A stretch of 64,000 nt of DNA from Nibrella saemangeumensis (GTDB taxonomy: Bacteria > Bacteroidota > Bacteroidia > Cytophagales > Spirosomataceae), in NCBI RefSeq assembly GCF_039541915.1, contig NZ_BAABHD010000084.1, positions 496,001 through 560,000 on the forward strand, written 5' to 3'. Within the stretch, counting starts at the first letter, position 1, and each line of letters begins with the position of its first letter. A program made the position numbers and the translations under genes. The notes under the pieces were generated by a model. The model was given only the letters and a program-made list of their open reading frames with translations. It was not told the DNA's origin and ran no database searches. Below are positions 52,629-61,889 of this stretch, piece by piece.

Positions 52629-52692
52629 GGTGCCGGTAAGGCAGCCGCCTGCCTGAATAGACGGAGTTCCGGCCGCGGAGGCTCTGTCACCT

Positions 52693-52761
52693 GGCCCGTT
52701 ACGACTCGTTGCCCGTGAGTGATCCCTTACGGCTACGGGGAGTAACGGGCCTTACTTTTTA
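52693..52761 (+). terminator. Two-tier hairpin with T-rich tail
   Basis: GGCCCGTTAC (52693-52702) pairs exactly with 52742-52751. Inside the 39-base loop CCGTGAG can pair with CTTACGG through one G-T. TTACTTTTTATAG follows, so it works as a terminator for the DUF805 gene. Confidence 0.6.
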
Positions 52762-52883
52762 TAGAAATCAGCCATTAGCTGGCGAAAGACAAGCAGGTAA
52801 GGAGCAAAGATTCGGGGTTGTTCATTAATTTGCACCCTGGGTCGCTGTTTTGACTCCCGTCACCTCCTAAGCCTGAATCGTCT

Positions 52884-53999
52884 ATGCATAAATTGTTGTG
52901 CCTGTTTCCTATACTTGCGGTTGCTGCGCTGCTGGCGGCCGGTTTTGCTCCCCAACCCCGCCCCATTGTTCTGGCGTATGTCGGTGGGTATCGCGGACTG
53001 GTGGATACCGAACAGATTGCCGCTGAAAAATTAACACATATCAACTACGCTTTTGTCGACATCAAAGATAATCGGGCGTGGCTGCACAATCTGCGCACGG
53101 ATACCACCAACTTTCGCAAACTCAACCAACTGAAGGTACGGAATCCCGACCTGAAGATCCTTATCTCCATTGGCGGTTGGACCTGGAGCGAAAATTTCTC
53201 CGACGCTGTGCTGACCGATACCTCCAGGGCGGCTTTTGCCGCTTCGGCGGTGGATATTGTCCGGCAGTACCAGTTGGACGGCATCGACATCGACTGGGAA
53301 TACCCCGGCATGAAAGGAGAAGACAATGTGTTCCGGCCCGAAGACAAGGCGAACTTCACCCTTATGTTCAAAGCCCTGCGGGAGCAGCTTACCGAGCTGG
53401 GTCGGCAGACCGGCAAGACCTACCTGGTGACCACCGCCCTGCCCGGCTTTGAAGGTATCTTCACGCATACCAATATGGCCGAAGCCCAGCAGTACCTGGA
53501 TTTTATCAACGTGATGTCCTACGACTTTTTCACCGGCGGACCTAACGCCGGGCACCATACGAACCTCTACCCAACCGGGCGGGTCACGAACGAAAGCTCC
53601 GGTGACCGGGCCGTACAGTTGTATCTACAGAATGGGGTTCCTGCCGAAAAACTGGTGCTGGGCATCGCCTTCTATGGCCGGGCGTGGCAGTTGCAGAACG
53701 ATGATCCGAAAGCGCATCCGCGCACCATTACGAAAGTCGAGCGGGGCGGTGGCTATACGTTCATCAAAGACAGTCTGCTGACGAACCCCTCCTATAAACG
53801 CTATTGGGACCGGCAAGCCAAAGCGCCCTACCTGTACAATGCCAATCTGAAGCGCTTTATCTCGTACGATGACGAAAAATCGGTAAAGGCCAAGGTTCGT
53901 TACGTGAAAAAGAACGGCCTGGCCGGTGTCATGTTCTGGGAGTACTTCAGTGACCCCAAAACGTACCTGCTGAGCGAGATTGACCGCCGGATTCGGTAA
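52884..53999 (+). CDS. Secreted GH18 chitinase
   Basis: 371 residues with signal peptide (about 1-22). The GH18 barrel shows YVGGYRG and INYAFVDI at strands 1-2, SIGGW (95-99) at strand 3, and the catalytic DGIDIDWEYPG with acid Glu 139. Later come VMSYDFFTGGPNAGHHTNLY and FYGRAWQL, where the chitinase insertion region sits, and MFWEYFSD near the end with the conserved Trp. It should hydrolyse chitin or chito-oligosaccharides with substrate-assisted retention. No carbohydrate-binding module or type IX secretion tail is present. Monocistronic. Confidence 0.93.
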   Translation: MHKLLCLFPILAVAALLAAGFAPQPRPIVLAYVGGYRGLVDTEQIAAEKLTHINYAFVDIKDNRAWLHNLRTDTTNFRKLNQLKVRNPDLKILISIGGWTWSENFSDAVLTDTSRAAFAASAVDIVRQYQLDGIDIDWEYPGMKGEDNVFRPEDKANFTLMFKALREQLTELGRQTGKTYLVTTALPGFEGIFTHTNMAEAQQYLDFINVMSYDFFTGGPNAGHHTNLYPTGRVTNESSGDRAVQLYLQNGVPAEKLVLGIAFYGRAWQLQNDDPKAHPRTITKVERGGGYTFIKDSLLTNPSYKRYWDRQAKAPYLYNANLKRFISYDDEKSVKAKVRYVKKNGLAGVMFWEYFSDPKTYLLSEIDRRIR

Positions 54000-54039
54000 G
54001 GAGGTCAGACGTTTTTCCGGTTCAGGTAATTAACCCGCT

Positions 54040-54846
54040 TCAGTCCTGCTGTGAAGGTAGCTTTTCGGGGGGAGTTGCTGAACCTTGCCGGCGGGCAATC
54101 CGGTACGTGACCTGAATCACAACGTTGTTTTTAGCGGATGCCGACTGCGGGGTAAAGATGCCCTTTTCAAAAGAAGCCGGATTGTAGTTGGTCTGGTTCA
54201 CCCAGCCAAGCTGTAGCGTCAGGGCGTTATTTAGCTGGTAACCAATTCCGGCATACAGGCGGTTTCGCTCAAAGGTAGGCCCCGTCGGATTCAGGAAAAT
54301 CTCGTCGAATGCCGACAGAAAGAATGTATTGCTGGTAATGGTCCGCTTATTCACGGGCAAAAACATATTCAGGCGATACCGGATGCGGTTGCGGAATGAC
54401 TGCGAATCATCGCGGAAGGTAAACCACCGTTGCTCTACGCGGTACCGGTGCTCAAACCGCAGCCGGTCCAGAAAATGGTTGATGACCAGTTGTTGCCAGA
54501 ACCGTTTTTCGGTATTGAGCGGGCCGTCGGTCAATTCCTTGTAATCATAAGTGGCGTAGCGGCCCCCGGCCAGCGTAAAGGTGAAACTGGGGCTCAGGTC
54601 GTAGCTGATGCCACCTTTCAGCTCATAATAGAAAAACTCCCGGAACAGCGTGTTGCTCCGGCCCTGTACTTCGGCGAAACCACCCCATTTTTTAGGGCCA
54701 CCCGGTACGGAAAGCGTGCCGATAAACCAGGTACCCAGCGGCTCGCTGGGCAGGGGCGTGGTTTGCGCAAAGGCACCGATTAGGGTAGAAGTAGTCAGTA
54801 AAAGACCGAGTATGCGTCTGGTCAGGGCAGCGTAAGTCGTGAACAC
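54040..54846 (-). CDS. DUF2490 outer-membrane protein
   Basis: 268 residues with a signal peptide (about 1-27, GAFAQ) and a GTG start at 54846, as no ATG lies nearby in frame. The remainder is alternating beta strands with aromatic residues, typical of an outer-membrane barrel of the DUF2490 group: GTWFIGTLSVPGGPKKWGGFAEVQGRS, ERFWQQLVINHFLDRLRFEHRYRVEQRW, RFRNRIRYRLN-like FRNRIRYRLNMFLPVN, and NRLYAGIGYQLNNALTLQLGWVNQTNYN. Function unknown. Convergent with the chitinase gene. Confidence 0.82.
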   Translation of the reverse strand: MFTTYAALTRRILGLLLTTSTLIGAFAQTTPLPSEPLGTWFIGTLSVPGGPKKWGGFAEVQGRSNTLFREFFYYELKGGISYDLSPSFTFTLAGGRYATYDYKELTDGPLNTEKRFWQQLVINHFLDRLRFEHRYRVEQRWFTFRDDSQSFRNRIRYRLNMFLPVNKRTITSNTFFLSAFDEIFLNPTGPTFERNRLYAGIGYQLNNALTLQLGWVNQTNYNPASFEKGIFTPQSASAKNNVVIQVTYRIARRQGSATPPEKLPSQQD

Positions 54847-54994
54847 GGAGGGCCTGAAGTTAACTATAGCAAAGGTAAAGGTGGGAACGGAAAGTTAATC
54901 CGGTGCCTGTCTGTTTTTTGACATTGCCCACTTCCCGCCAATAGGAAACGTTTAGTTGAGTGTCATGGATAGACAAGTCCACCCAAAGCTCCCA

Positions 54995-55567
54995 TTAGCT
55001 GCGTTTTGGCTCGTAATGAAGTACAACAATTCCGCAGTCAAAGGCCGTAGCGCGGATTAAGGTTAGCTGCTGGTTAGCATCAAGCTCCCTGAAAATGACC
55101 ATTCCTTGCCCAATGGCCGTGGGGTTGATAAATAAATGATATTCGTCAATCAGCCCCTGTCTGATTAGTGCCGATACAAACGTGGCACCCCCATACGCAA
55201 TAATGTCTTTTCCGTTTTGGCTTTTCAGGGCATTGATTTCTTCGGTAAGGTCACCTTTCGCCAACACCGTATTGGCCCAGACTGGCTCGTCCAGCGTTTT
55301 GGTAAAAACAACTTTGTGGGTATCGGTAAATTTTCTGCCGGCCGAAAACTCAGGATTATGCGGATCGGCCGCTACCGATGCCCAATACGGGATAAAGCCC
55401 TGAGCAAGATTCCGGCCAAGCACGATGCAGTCGACGGGCTTGGTAAGATTGGTTACGTAGTTTTTCAATGCATCGTCCCAGTTATACGTCATCCAGTCCA
55501 TTTCCCCATTTGGGCCTGCTATGTATCCGTTGAGGGTTGTTTGCACCTGAAGCTTTAATTTTCTCAT
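54995..55567 (-). CDS. Dihydrofolate-reductase-like (RibD C-terminal) protein
   Basis: 190 residues from ATG 55567; the longer frame to 55645 adds 26 residues unlike the family. The fold starts MRKLKLQVQTTLNGYIAGPNGEMDW and continues with DCIVLGRNLAQGFIPYW and KVVFTKTL, then DIIAYGGATFVSALIRQGLIDEYHLFINPTAIGQG, the NADPH-binding GG and the typical RibD_C close. The family includes reductases of unknown substrate found as stand-alone genes in many bacteria. It is probably cytosolic. No folate or riboflavin gene is nearby. Confidence 0.88.
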   Translation of the reverse strand: MRKLKLQVQTTLNGYIAGPNGEMDWMTYNWDDALKNYVTNLTKPVDCIVLGRNLAQGFIPYWASVAADPHNPEFSAGRKFTDTHKVVFTKTLDEPVWANTVLAKGDLTEEINALKSQNGKDIIAYGGATFVSALIRQGLIDEYHLFINPTAIGQGMVIFRELDANQQLTLIRATAFDCGIVVLHYEPKRS

Positions 55568-55841
55568 TGCAGTTTGGTTGTGTGCCTGTTTGCAAAGGTA
55601 ACTACCCATGCGGCAACTAACGGGGATTACGCCAACAAATAGCACTATAGGAAGCTGGGGTCTCGAGAACTTGGTCGATCCCGCCTACCGCAATGAAACG
55701 CTTGTTTCTACAGGGTTATTATCGTGGGTAGACAGTCAACAGTCATTCAAAACCATAAACAACCAGCAAGAACGCTCGAATGGTTCGCAAATTGGTGTTC
55801 TCACACAAGACTGTCAGGAATGGGTAGCCGCCGGCGGGCGC

Positions 55842-56897
55842 TTACAACGTCATTTTCTTCTCTCCGGCATCCACACCCTTCAGGAATTTGATGAGTCCCT
55901 TCATGTAGGTCTGCTGATCGTCGTACATGGCCATGTGGCTGCCGTTGGGGCAATGCAGGTAGCTGCCGTTGGGAAGTTGGGTTGCCATCCACTTCATATG
56001 GGCCGGGTCCATGGTATCGTGCTGGGCACCAATTACCAACGTCGGCACGGTGATTTTGGGTAAGTCGGCTTTGCGGTCCCACTTTGCCAGTTTGCCGGCA
56101 ATGCCAAATTCACTTGGCCCCTGCATGGTCACGTAGAGCGACTGATTCATCTTGCCGTTGGCACGCTGCATGGGTTCCGGCCACTGGTCCAGCGGCAATC
56201 GGCAGAAGTGCTGGGTATAGTAATTCGGTACGAGAAGTTCCATGTAGCGCGGGTCGCTGTAGGCTCCTTTGGCTTCCAGAGCCCGGATTTCCTTCAGCAC
56301 GGCCGGGTCCATCTGCTTCGCCAATACCTCATCGGCGTATTTGCCGTACTCCGGGCAGCTAGCCATCATGTTGGAGATGATCAGCCCCTTGAGGTTACTG
56401 CCATACTTCAGCGCGTATTCCATCGCCAGGATACCGCCCCAGGAGTGGCCCAGCAGGTAGAAGTTATCTGTCGACAAGCCCAGGGCGGTACGGACCTGCT
56501 CCACTTCTTCCACGTAGCGGGGCAGATCCCAGAAGGCCGTGTCTTTAGGGTTGTCTGAATTGCCGGTACCAAGCTGGTCGTAGTAGATAAACTCAATACC
56601 TTCGGCGGGCAGGAAGCTTTCCATCCCTTCGAAGTACTCGTGCGTAGAACCGGGGCCGCCGTTGAGCAGCAGGAGTTTGACGGTTGGGTTGTTGCCGAAA
56701 CGTTTAGTCCAAACGTTGAGTTTTCCTTTCGGCGTCTGGATGGGGATGATTCGAACGCCCCCGTCGGCTACTCCGCTTGTGTCTGCTGCAAAGTAGGTTT
56801 TCAGCGTGGCCTCGTTATTGACCGTGTCGGTTTTCGTGGATTGGCAGGACCAGAGCAGGCCGATGGCTCCGAGGAACAGAAAGGAGAGGTATTTCAT
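55842..56897 (-). CDS. Lipoprotein proline iminopeptidase-like alpha/beta hydrolase
   Basis: 351 residues from ATG 56897, giving a lipoprotein signal MKYLSFLFLGAIGLLWSC. The S33 family is visible: LLLNGGPGSTHEYFEG (oxyanion region), YYDQLGTGNSD, the nucleophile elbow GHSWGG, the cap region, then GAQHDTMDP (Asp) and NGSHMAM (His). Such enzymes remove N-terminal proline or act on related amides. The lipid anchor would place it in the periplasm or on the outer membrane. A 274-base gap before it, up to the DHFR-like gene, contains nothing I can assign. Confidence 0.88.
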   Translation of the reverse strand: MKYLSFLFLGAIGLLWSCQSTKTDTVNNEATLKTYFAADTSGVADGGVRIIPIQTPKGKLNVWTKRFGNNPTVKLLLLNGGPGSTHEYFEGMESFLPAEGIEFIYYDQLGTGNSDNPKDTAFWDLPRYVEEVEQVRTALGLSTDNFYLLGHSWGGILAMEYALKYGSNLKGLIISNMMASCPEYGKYADEVLAKQMDPAVLKEIRALEAKGAYSDPRYMELLVPNYYTQHFCRLPLDQWPEPMQRANGKMNQSLYVTMQGPSEFGIAGKLAKWDRKADLPKITVPTLVIGAQHDTMDPAHMKWMATQLPNGSYLHCPNGSHMAMYDDQQTYMKGLIKFLKGVDAGEKKMTL

Positions 56898-57035
56898 AGC
56901 AGGAAGAAGAGGTGAGTTTGTTCCCAAGTATAGACACTTTTCGACAATATTCCAGAGGTTCGATTACCCAAACTGTGGCCATGCTATCCAGGGCAATCTT
57001 TTCTAAGAAGAAATTCAGCTATTAAGCGTAAACTG

Positions 57036-57063
57036 CCGAGGGCTGCAAAGTCGCAACCCTCGG
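57036..57063. terminator. Short hairpin after the DUF998 gene
   Basis: CCGAGGG (57036-57042) pairs with CCCTCGG (57057-57063), with an inner TTGC/GCAA-type pairing. No clear T tract follows on the minus strand, so the terminator call is weak. Confidence 0.35.
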
Positions 57064-57106
57064 TGAAGCAGTTAGCTAATCGTCATGTCCAGCCTGGCAC
57101 CAGTAG

Positions 57107-57757
57107 TCAGCGGGTAGCCCGTGCTAATGAGGAACGGACACCCATGGCAACAAACACAAGCCACGCTACACAAGCCAGCACAAAGATTCGCTGGGTGAGC
57201 CCCTGTAGGACCGTGTCAAGGACCATGGAAACGATAAAGGAGATAAAGATGATGGCCACAATAACCAGGGCGGTAGTTGCCATCCAGCGTAATAATGGCA
57301 TTTTTTGGAAGCGGAGCGAGAGCAGCAGGGACGCAGCCATCAGGGCAAGAAAGGCAACCATGGCTGCCATAAGATGAATCTGACCGGAAGAGGTTACCGG
57401 CTCCACTCCTTCGTCAATCGGAAATATGCCATCCAGCATCACGCTAACTCCCCATATCGTGAGTAAGGCGATTCCGGCTTTCCACACCAACCCACCCGCG
57501 TTTTCCAGCCGAAAAAGAGCCAGCACCAGCAGGAGAGAGCCGGCCCCCAGAGCTAGAAAACCCGCCGTCAGCAGGTACCCAAACGACCCCACGCCGTACT
57601 CGCTGATGAAACGAATCGTGGGGTCAAACTCCGGACTGATCAGGTGAAGAAGCAGGACAGCACCGGTAAACGTTAGCGTGCCGACCCCACTCAACAGGGT
57701 TAATAGCCGAATGGATTCGAGATTTTCGCGGGAGAGGGTACCAGCTGCAGGAGTCAT
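57107..57757 (-). CDS. DUF998 membrane protein
   Basis: 216 residues with six predicted membrane helices at about 18-38, 58-80, 88-110, 127-147, 158-180 and 187-208. The DUF998 features are HLISPEFDPTIRFISEYGVGSFGYLLTAGFLALG after helix 1 and MLDGIFPIDEG before helix 4. The function is unknown; some members look like channels or transporters. It is monocistronic, with about 150 bases separating it from the DUF1080 gene's 3' end. Confidence 0.85.
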   Translation of the reverse strand: MTPAAGTLSRENLESIRLLTLLSGVGTLTFTGAVLLLHLISPEFDPTIRFISEYGVGSFGYLLTAGFLALGAGSLLLVLALFRLENAGGLVWKAGIALLTIWGVSVMLDGIFPIDEGVEPVTSSGQIHLMAAMVAFLALMAASLLLSLRFQKMPLLRWMATTALVIVAIIFISFIVSMVLDTVLQGLTQRIFVLACVAWLVFVAMGVRSSLARATR

Positions 57758-57907
57758 GGCTTACCTGATTAAGGATTTGACTGTAATGTTACCTCAATGT
57801 AGCTAAGCCAGACGCCTGTTTCTTAAACCATTTATTTAACGGTAAGCGGTTGAAAGTGATTGGCCAATTTTCAGTTGTGTGTTCGTCAGAAGTGAAACAA
57901 ATAGTGT

Positions 57908-58693
57908 TTAAAAATCCGTATTCGCGTCCTTGATGTCCATTTCTTTAATCCAGATGTTGCGGTAGAGTACATCGTGGCCTTCGGCCTGGAGTTTCAGGCC
58001 GCCGGGCGCATCGGTGATGCCTTTGCCGCCATTGTTGCCGCCATCCATGCCGGAGTTGGGGCCACCCCAGACCTGGTTGATCTTCTGGTTGGTATGTACC
58101 TTTTTGCCGTTGAAGTACATCGTCACCATGGCCGGTTCGGTGCGCTGGCCGTTCTGGAAGCGGGCGGCCCGGAACAGGATGTCGTAGGCGTTCCACTTGC
58201 CTACGCCATTGTAAGCGAAGTACGGCGAAGGCGATTCGTTGATGACTGCGGCCATACCGTGCGAGGTGGTGTCTCCGTCGAGCACCTGAATCTCGTAGCG
58301 GTTTTGCAGGTAAACGCCACTGTTGCCGCCGGGCTTACTGATGTAGAACTCCACGTGCAGGCGAAAGTCGCGGAAAGGCTTCTTGGTCACAATGTCGGCG
58401 GCTCCGTATTTACCACCGGCACCGGCGGGGTCGTTGCTGCTCATGGCTGTGCCAGCACCGGCCGGATCTTTCACGATTTCCCACTTAATGGGCAGGCTGG
58501 CAGCTAGTCGTGGCCCTTGCCAGTAGGTCCATTTGTCGTCGAGCATCTGGCGCGAACCGTCAAACAGCACTTCGGCGCCTTTGGGCGGTCTGGTGCCTAC
58601 GCCAACGGGTTCTTTGAGAATAGTTGTGGCTGTTAAACCAACGGTAATGGCCAGAAGGGTAGTGGTTAGGGTACTGCGGAATAAGGTGGGCAT
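57908..58693 (-). CDS. Secreted DUF1080 (3-keto-disaccharide hydrolase-type) protein
   Basis: 261 residues with an N-terminal signal-like segment (about 1-25). The concanavalin-like beta-sandwich of DUF1080 is evident: GAEVLFDGSRQMLDDKWTY, AADIVTKKPFRDFRLHVEFYIS, GNSGVYLQNRYEIQVLD, WNAYDILFRAARF, VTMYFNGKKVHTNQ, and the final GGLKLQAEGHDVLYRNIWIKE. Members hydrolyse 3-keto-glycosides or act as polysaccharide-related modules. The heparinase-like gene lies just upstream on the same strand with only 38 bases between, so the two likely form an operon for degradation of a plant or algal polysaccharide. Confidence 0.9.
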   Translation of the reverse strand: MPTLFRSTLTTTLLAITVGLTATTILKEPVGVGTRPPKGAEVLFDGSRQMLDDKWTYWQGPRLAASLPIKWEIVKDPAGAGTAMSSNDPAGAGGKYGAADIVTKKPFRDFRLHVEFYISKPGGNSGVYLQNRYEIQVLDGDTTSHGMAAVINESPSPYFAYNGVGKWNAYDILFRAARFQNGQRTEPAMVTMYFNGKKVHTNQKINQVWGGPNSGMDGGNNGGKGITDAPGGLKLQAEGHDVLYRNIWIKEMDIKDANTDF

Positions 58694-58731
58694 ATCGGTT
58701 GTTACGTGTTATTGATTGGCTAAGGTAGTGT

Positions 58732-60618
58732 TTATTTCGGCCACTGCGCTAGGGGTTGAACCGGTTTCGTGGCATTACCAGCGGTTTTTTCCGGGAGTAG
58801 CAACACCGTGATTGCTCCTTTGGAACTGGCCGGCATCGGGGCATCGAACGTCAGCAGCGTGGTGCCTGGGTTAGGGGCATCGTAGTCGTGCGAAGGATTG
58901 GTGGGTGAGGTTTTGAGCGTTATACCCGCCGGTTCCTGTACCTGCAAAATCAGTTTTTTGCCGTCTTTAGTGAGTTCGGCCCGGTTGGGAGCCGTAATTT
59001 TTACGTCGGCCGGCGTGAGCATTGTCCACCGCACAAGGGTCTCTTTCGGCAGCGTTTCCACCTCATCCCGAACGACTACGTAGGCTTTGTCGACAATGGC
59101 AATGCCGCGGTTTGCTTTGGCCAGGGAGTTTTTATACGCCTGGGTTATATCCGTGGTGGCACTGGTAAAGGACGGCGAAGCAGACGTACTGGTCATCGGG
59201 GCAAAGCTCTCCACCACCTGCAGCTCGTTGTTAACCGTTAGCGTGTTATGAACAAAGTTATTGTAGCGGTATACCTGCCAGCGTTGGGCGTTCTGATCCC
59301 GGCCCCAAAGCTGCACACCTTTTGACTCCAGCGAGTTATAATCCTGCATGCCGAAATCCATTGCCCACCGCACGCCGTCGGCCTCCATCACAAACGAGCC
59401 AATATCCATATGGGCATGACTGGCCGATGGGGAGCCGGCTTTCAGGCCGACAAATATAGCGGCCGGATCGCTCCACGACGATCGCATCAGCGCTACCGGA
59501 TTCTTGCCGCCCCCTGTCCACAACAGGCTTTTGGGTTCAGCTACGTTGTTCAGGTCAATGCCTCCACCCCAAATTAGGGTAGCCGGCAGCAGGCGGTTGT
59601 TTACGAACTTGCCGGCACCGTCCTTCGTTAAGCGGTCCCGTTCTACCCACAGCAGGGAGGGGTCGTTTAATTTGGAAGCAAACCAGAACATAGCAGGCTG
59701 TAAGCTACCGCCGGTTCCGGCATCTGAGTAGTTGAACGAACTGCCGGTGGGCCCGGTCATGTTGGCCAGATACCCCGCCGTTTTCAGAAAGCCGGGTTGC
59801 TGCGAAACGCCAAAATCCTTCCCAAACGCTTTTTCGAGGGCGCTGATGAACATGACGTTGAAACCGGTTCCGTAACCCCAGTAGCCATAGCCTTCCGGAT
59901 AGGCCCCTTCCGGTGCATATTCCTTCATTGGGAGAACAATGGTTTCAATGGCGCGGTTGAAAACCTTCCGGGCCAGTTCGGGCTGATCCTCATAAATGGC
60001 CAGCGCTCCATAGGTCATACCCGCATTGCAGACCTGATTCCAGTTGTTGGTCACTTTCAGAAAGCCATTGTATTTTGAGTCGAACGAGGGCTCAATTCCT
60101 TTTTTTAGAATGGCTTCTTTGATGGTTGCCCGCGACTGGGCGGACAGGCCCTTGTGCAGCCAGTCGTAACCGATGGCAGCCGCCATGGTCATTTCGGCCA
60201 CATCCAGAAAGTGAGACGGATTCCAGTCGCTAAAGGCAGAAATGGCCAGTAATTCTTTTTCCCCCCGCTGCAGGTATTTAGGCTGCTGGGTCATCCGGTA
60301 TGCATAGGAGAGGAAGAATAGCCGGCGCAGGGCTTCCCGGGATTTGTCCAGCAGCCGGCGGCCAATCTGAATCCGTTCTACCGGGGCTACCGTGAGCAGA
60401 TTGTCGCATTCCGTCAGGATGGCCTGGTGAAAGTTGTTCCAGGTTGGATTGGCCCCGATCGTTCGCTTCAGGGCCTGCTCTTCACCCTGGAGTAGCAGAA
60501 TGCGGGGATGATCGGGTAGCTTTACCGATGGGCCAATGGGGTCGGCCTGCGCCAGGGCAGATGCCCGGATCAGACACAGAAGTAGTGCCGTTTTCAGGAA
60601 AAATATCAGCGGTTTCAT
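58732..60618 (-). CDS. Heparinase II/III-type polysaccharide lyase
   Basis: 628 residues, signal peptide about 1-24. The N-terminal alpha/alpha toroid (about 30-360) has HPRILLLQGEE, NWNQVCNAGMTYGALAIYED and EGYGYWGYGTGFNVMFISALEKAFG. The C-terminal beta-sandwich (about 370-600) includes SHAHMDIGSFVMEADGVRWAMDFGMQDY, the conserved His-containing motif of the Hepar_II_III family, and ending strands before a proline-rich tail. The substrate may be heparin-like or alginate-like uronic-acid glycan; this is not decidable from sequence. It forms a likely operon with the DUF1080 gene. Confidence 0.88.
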   Translation of the reverse strand: MKPLIFFLKTALLLCLIRASALAQADPIGPSVKLPDHPRILLLQGEEQALKRTIGANPTWNNFHQAILTECDNLLTVAPVERIQIGRRLLDKSREALRRLFFLSYAYRMTQQPKYLQRGEKELLAISAFSDWNPSHFLDVAEMTMAAAIGYDWLHKGLSAQSRATIKEAILKKGIEPSFDSKYNGFLKVTNNWNQVCNAGMTYGALAIYEDQPELARKVFNRAIETIVLPMKEYAPEGAYPEGYGYWGYGTGFNVMFISALEKAFGKDFGVSQQPGFLKTAGYLANMTGPTGSSFNYSDAGTGGSLQPAMFWFASKLNDPSLLWVERDRLTKDGAGKFVNNRLLPATLIWGGGIDLNNVAEPKSLLWTGGGKNPVALMRSSWSDPAAIFVGLKAGSPSASHAHMDIGSFVMEADGVRWAMDFGMQDYNSLESKGVQLWGRDQNAQRWQVYRYNNFVHNTLTVNNELQVVESFAPMTSTSASPSFTSATTDITQAYKNSLAKANRGIAIVDKAYVVVRDEVETLPKETLVRWTMLTPADVKITAPNRAELTKDGKKLILQVQEPAGITLKTSPTNPSHDYDAPNPGTTLLTFDAPMPASSKGAITVLLLPEKTAGNATKPVQPLAQWPK

Positions 60619-60696
60619 GTTGGTAAGGGCTTTCTGTACAAAGATGAGGACCAGCCTTTTATACCGCTCCTGAAAACCTATTAAGGCTTATAAGCA

Positions 60697-60722
60697 GAAA
60701 AGGCCGGTAGCCCGGCCTTTTC
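60697..60722. terminator. Hairpin terminator after cytochrome c gene
   Basis: GAAAAGGCCGG (60697-60707) with its exact complement (60712-60722) around the tetraloop TAGC, just downstream of the minus-strand cytochrome gene. The A/T ends provide a U-tract on either strand. Confidence 0.85.
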
Positions 60723-60739
60723 ACGTGATGCTTTGTTAC

Positions 60740-61720
60740 TTATTTTGACGCCAGTTGTACAGCGGCATTTTTCTGGGCGATATCGTTGTGGATCTTCGGT
60801 ACCGTCTTCAGGTACTCGTAAATAGCGCCTACCTCATAATCAGACATACTCGGGCGGGGAGCCATCGGCTGGCGCAGCATAGAGCCGTCGGGCCGGACGC
60901 CATACTTTACCGCCTGGACAAACTGCTCTCTGGTATATTTTCTGGCGATTCCAGTCTCTTCATCAAACGTCAGGTTGGCCGTATAGACCGGCTTCCCATC
61001 AGGTCCGATCAGCTCGATACCGCCACCATAGAAACCCTTCGACTTTTCGGGATTTACTTTATCCTGCTGAATCATGTCGCCCGAATGGCAGGCATAGCAA
61101 TCGGCTACGGCATTAGCGGTATACCGGCCAAAAGCCACCTGGTCGGTGCTGTCGGGAGCCAATATCGGCTGCTGTGGGTACTCTGCCGGCTTCATAATGG
61201 TATTCGCCAGGACTTTGGAGAAGAAGCTATACTCGATTTCCGGCGCTTCATTCTTGCTGGGCTGAACCGGAAAGCGGTCAGAACGCAGCCACGCTACCAC
61301 CGATTTCACATCTTCGTCGGACATCAGCGTGTATTTAGGCATTACGCCGGCAAACGTACCATCGGGTCTGATGCCTGTGCGCAGAAAGTAGATAATATCG
61401 CCGTCGGTCCATTTACCAATGCCTTTCTCGGAATCCTGCGTAATGTTCTTGGAATAGATTTTTCCAAACAGGGCAGGCACATCGTCCATATGTTTGCCGG
61501 TAAGCCGGTTCTCCTGATCGGCATGGCAGGCCATACACTGCAAGTGGGCAATGGCTTCGCCCCGCTGAATCCGGGCCGGGGTACGCTCCACCGTAATTTT
61601 GGGGGTAACGGGCGGCTCGTAGGTTGGAATCCCGGTAACCAATACGTATCCGCAGAAGGCTGCCAGCAGCAAGACCAGGCTTCCCAGCCCAATGCCGATA
61701 ATCTTCAATGCCTTTTTCAT
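60740..61720 (-). CDS. Membrane-anchored dihaem cytochrome c
   Basis: 326 residues. An N-terminal membrane helix (about 8-30) anchors two cytochrome c domains. Haem sites are CMACH (62-66) and CYACH (208-212); candidate distal methionines lie in VMPKY (about 127) and PMAPRPSM (near the C-terminus). It probably passes electrons in the periplasm, for example from a dehydrogenase to the terminal oxidase. No partner dehydrogenase or oxidase gene is adjacent, so its donor is unknown. It is enclosed by terminator hairpins on both sides and appears monocistronic. Confidence 0.9.
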   Translation of the reverse strand: MKKALKIIGIGLGSLVLLLAAFCGYVLVTGIPTYEPPVTPKITVERTPARIQRGEAIAHLQCMACHADQENRLTGKHMDDVPALFGKIYSKNITQDSEKGIGKWTDGDIIYFLRTGIRPDGTFAGVMPKYTLMSDEDVKSVVAWLRSDRFPVQPSKNEAPEIEYSFFSKVLANTIMKPAEYPQQPILAPDSTDQVAFGRYTANAVADCYACHSGDMIQQDKVNPEKSKGFYGGGIELIGPDGKPVYTANLTFDEETGIARKYTREQFVQAVKYGVRPDGSMLRQPMAPRPSMSDYEVGAIYEYLKTVPKIHNDIAQKNAAVQLASK

Positions 61721-61815
61721 GGTAATGGTGTGATTAGAAGGTTGTTAGTCACTAGTCAGTAGTAAATGTGGCACCTTGCCTGCTGGTTTCCAGCCTGAAT
61801 TGCCCTGAAACGGAA

Positions 61816-61849
61816 AAAGCCCGCTTTGAACTGGCTCAAAGTGGGCTTT
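61816..61849 (-). terminator. Terminator after the small conserved gene
   Basis: AAAGCCCGCTTTGA (61816-61829) pairs with 61836-61849 through one G-T, loop of six bases. Its position about 40 bases after the minus-strand stop at 61890 and flanking A/T runs suit an intrinsic terminator. Confidence 0.7.
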
Positions 61850-61889
61850 AATTGATTTGACCTAATCTTATCGTAGGAACATACTACCG

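Noticed and set aside
55620..55700. A stretch (GTCGATCCCGCCTACCGCA) resembling the 3' half of a tRNA
   Set aside because: No matching acceptor, D-arm or anticodon arm could be paired upstream, so it is not called even as a tRNA fragment.
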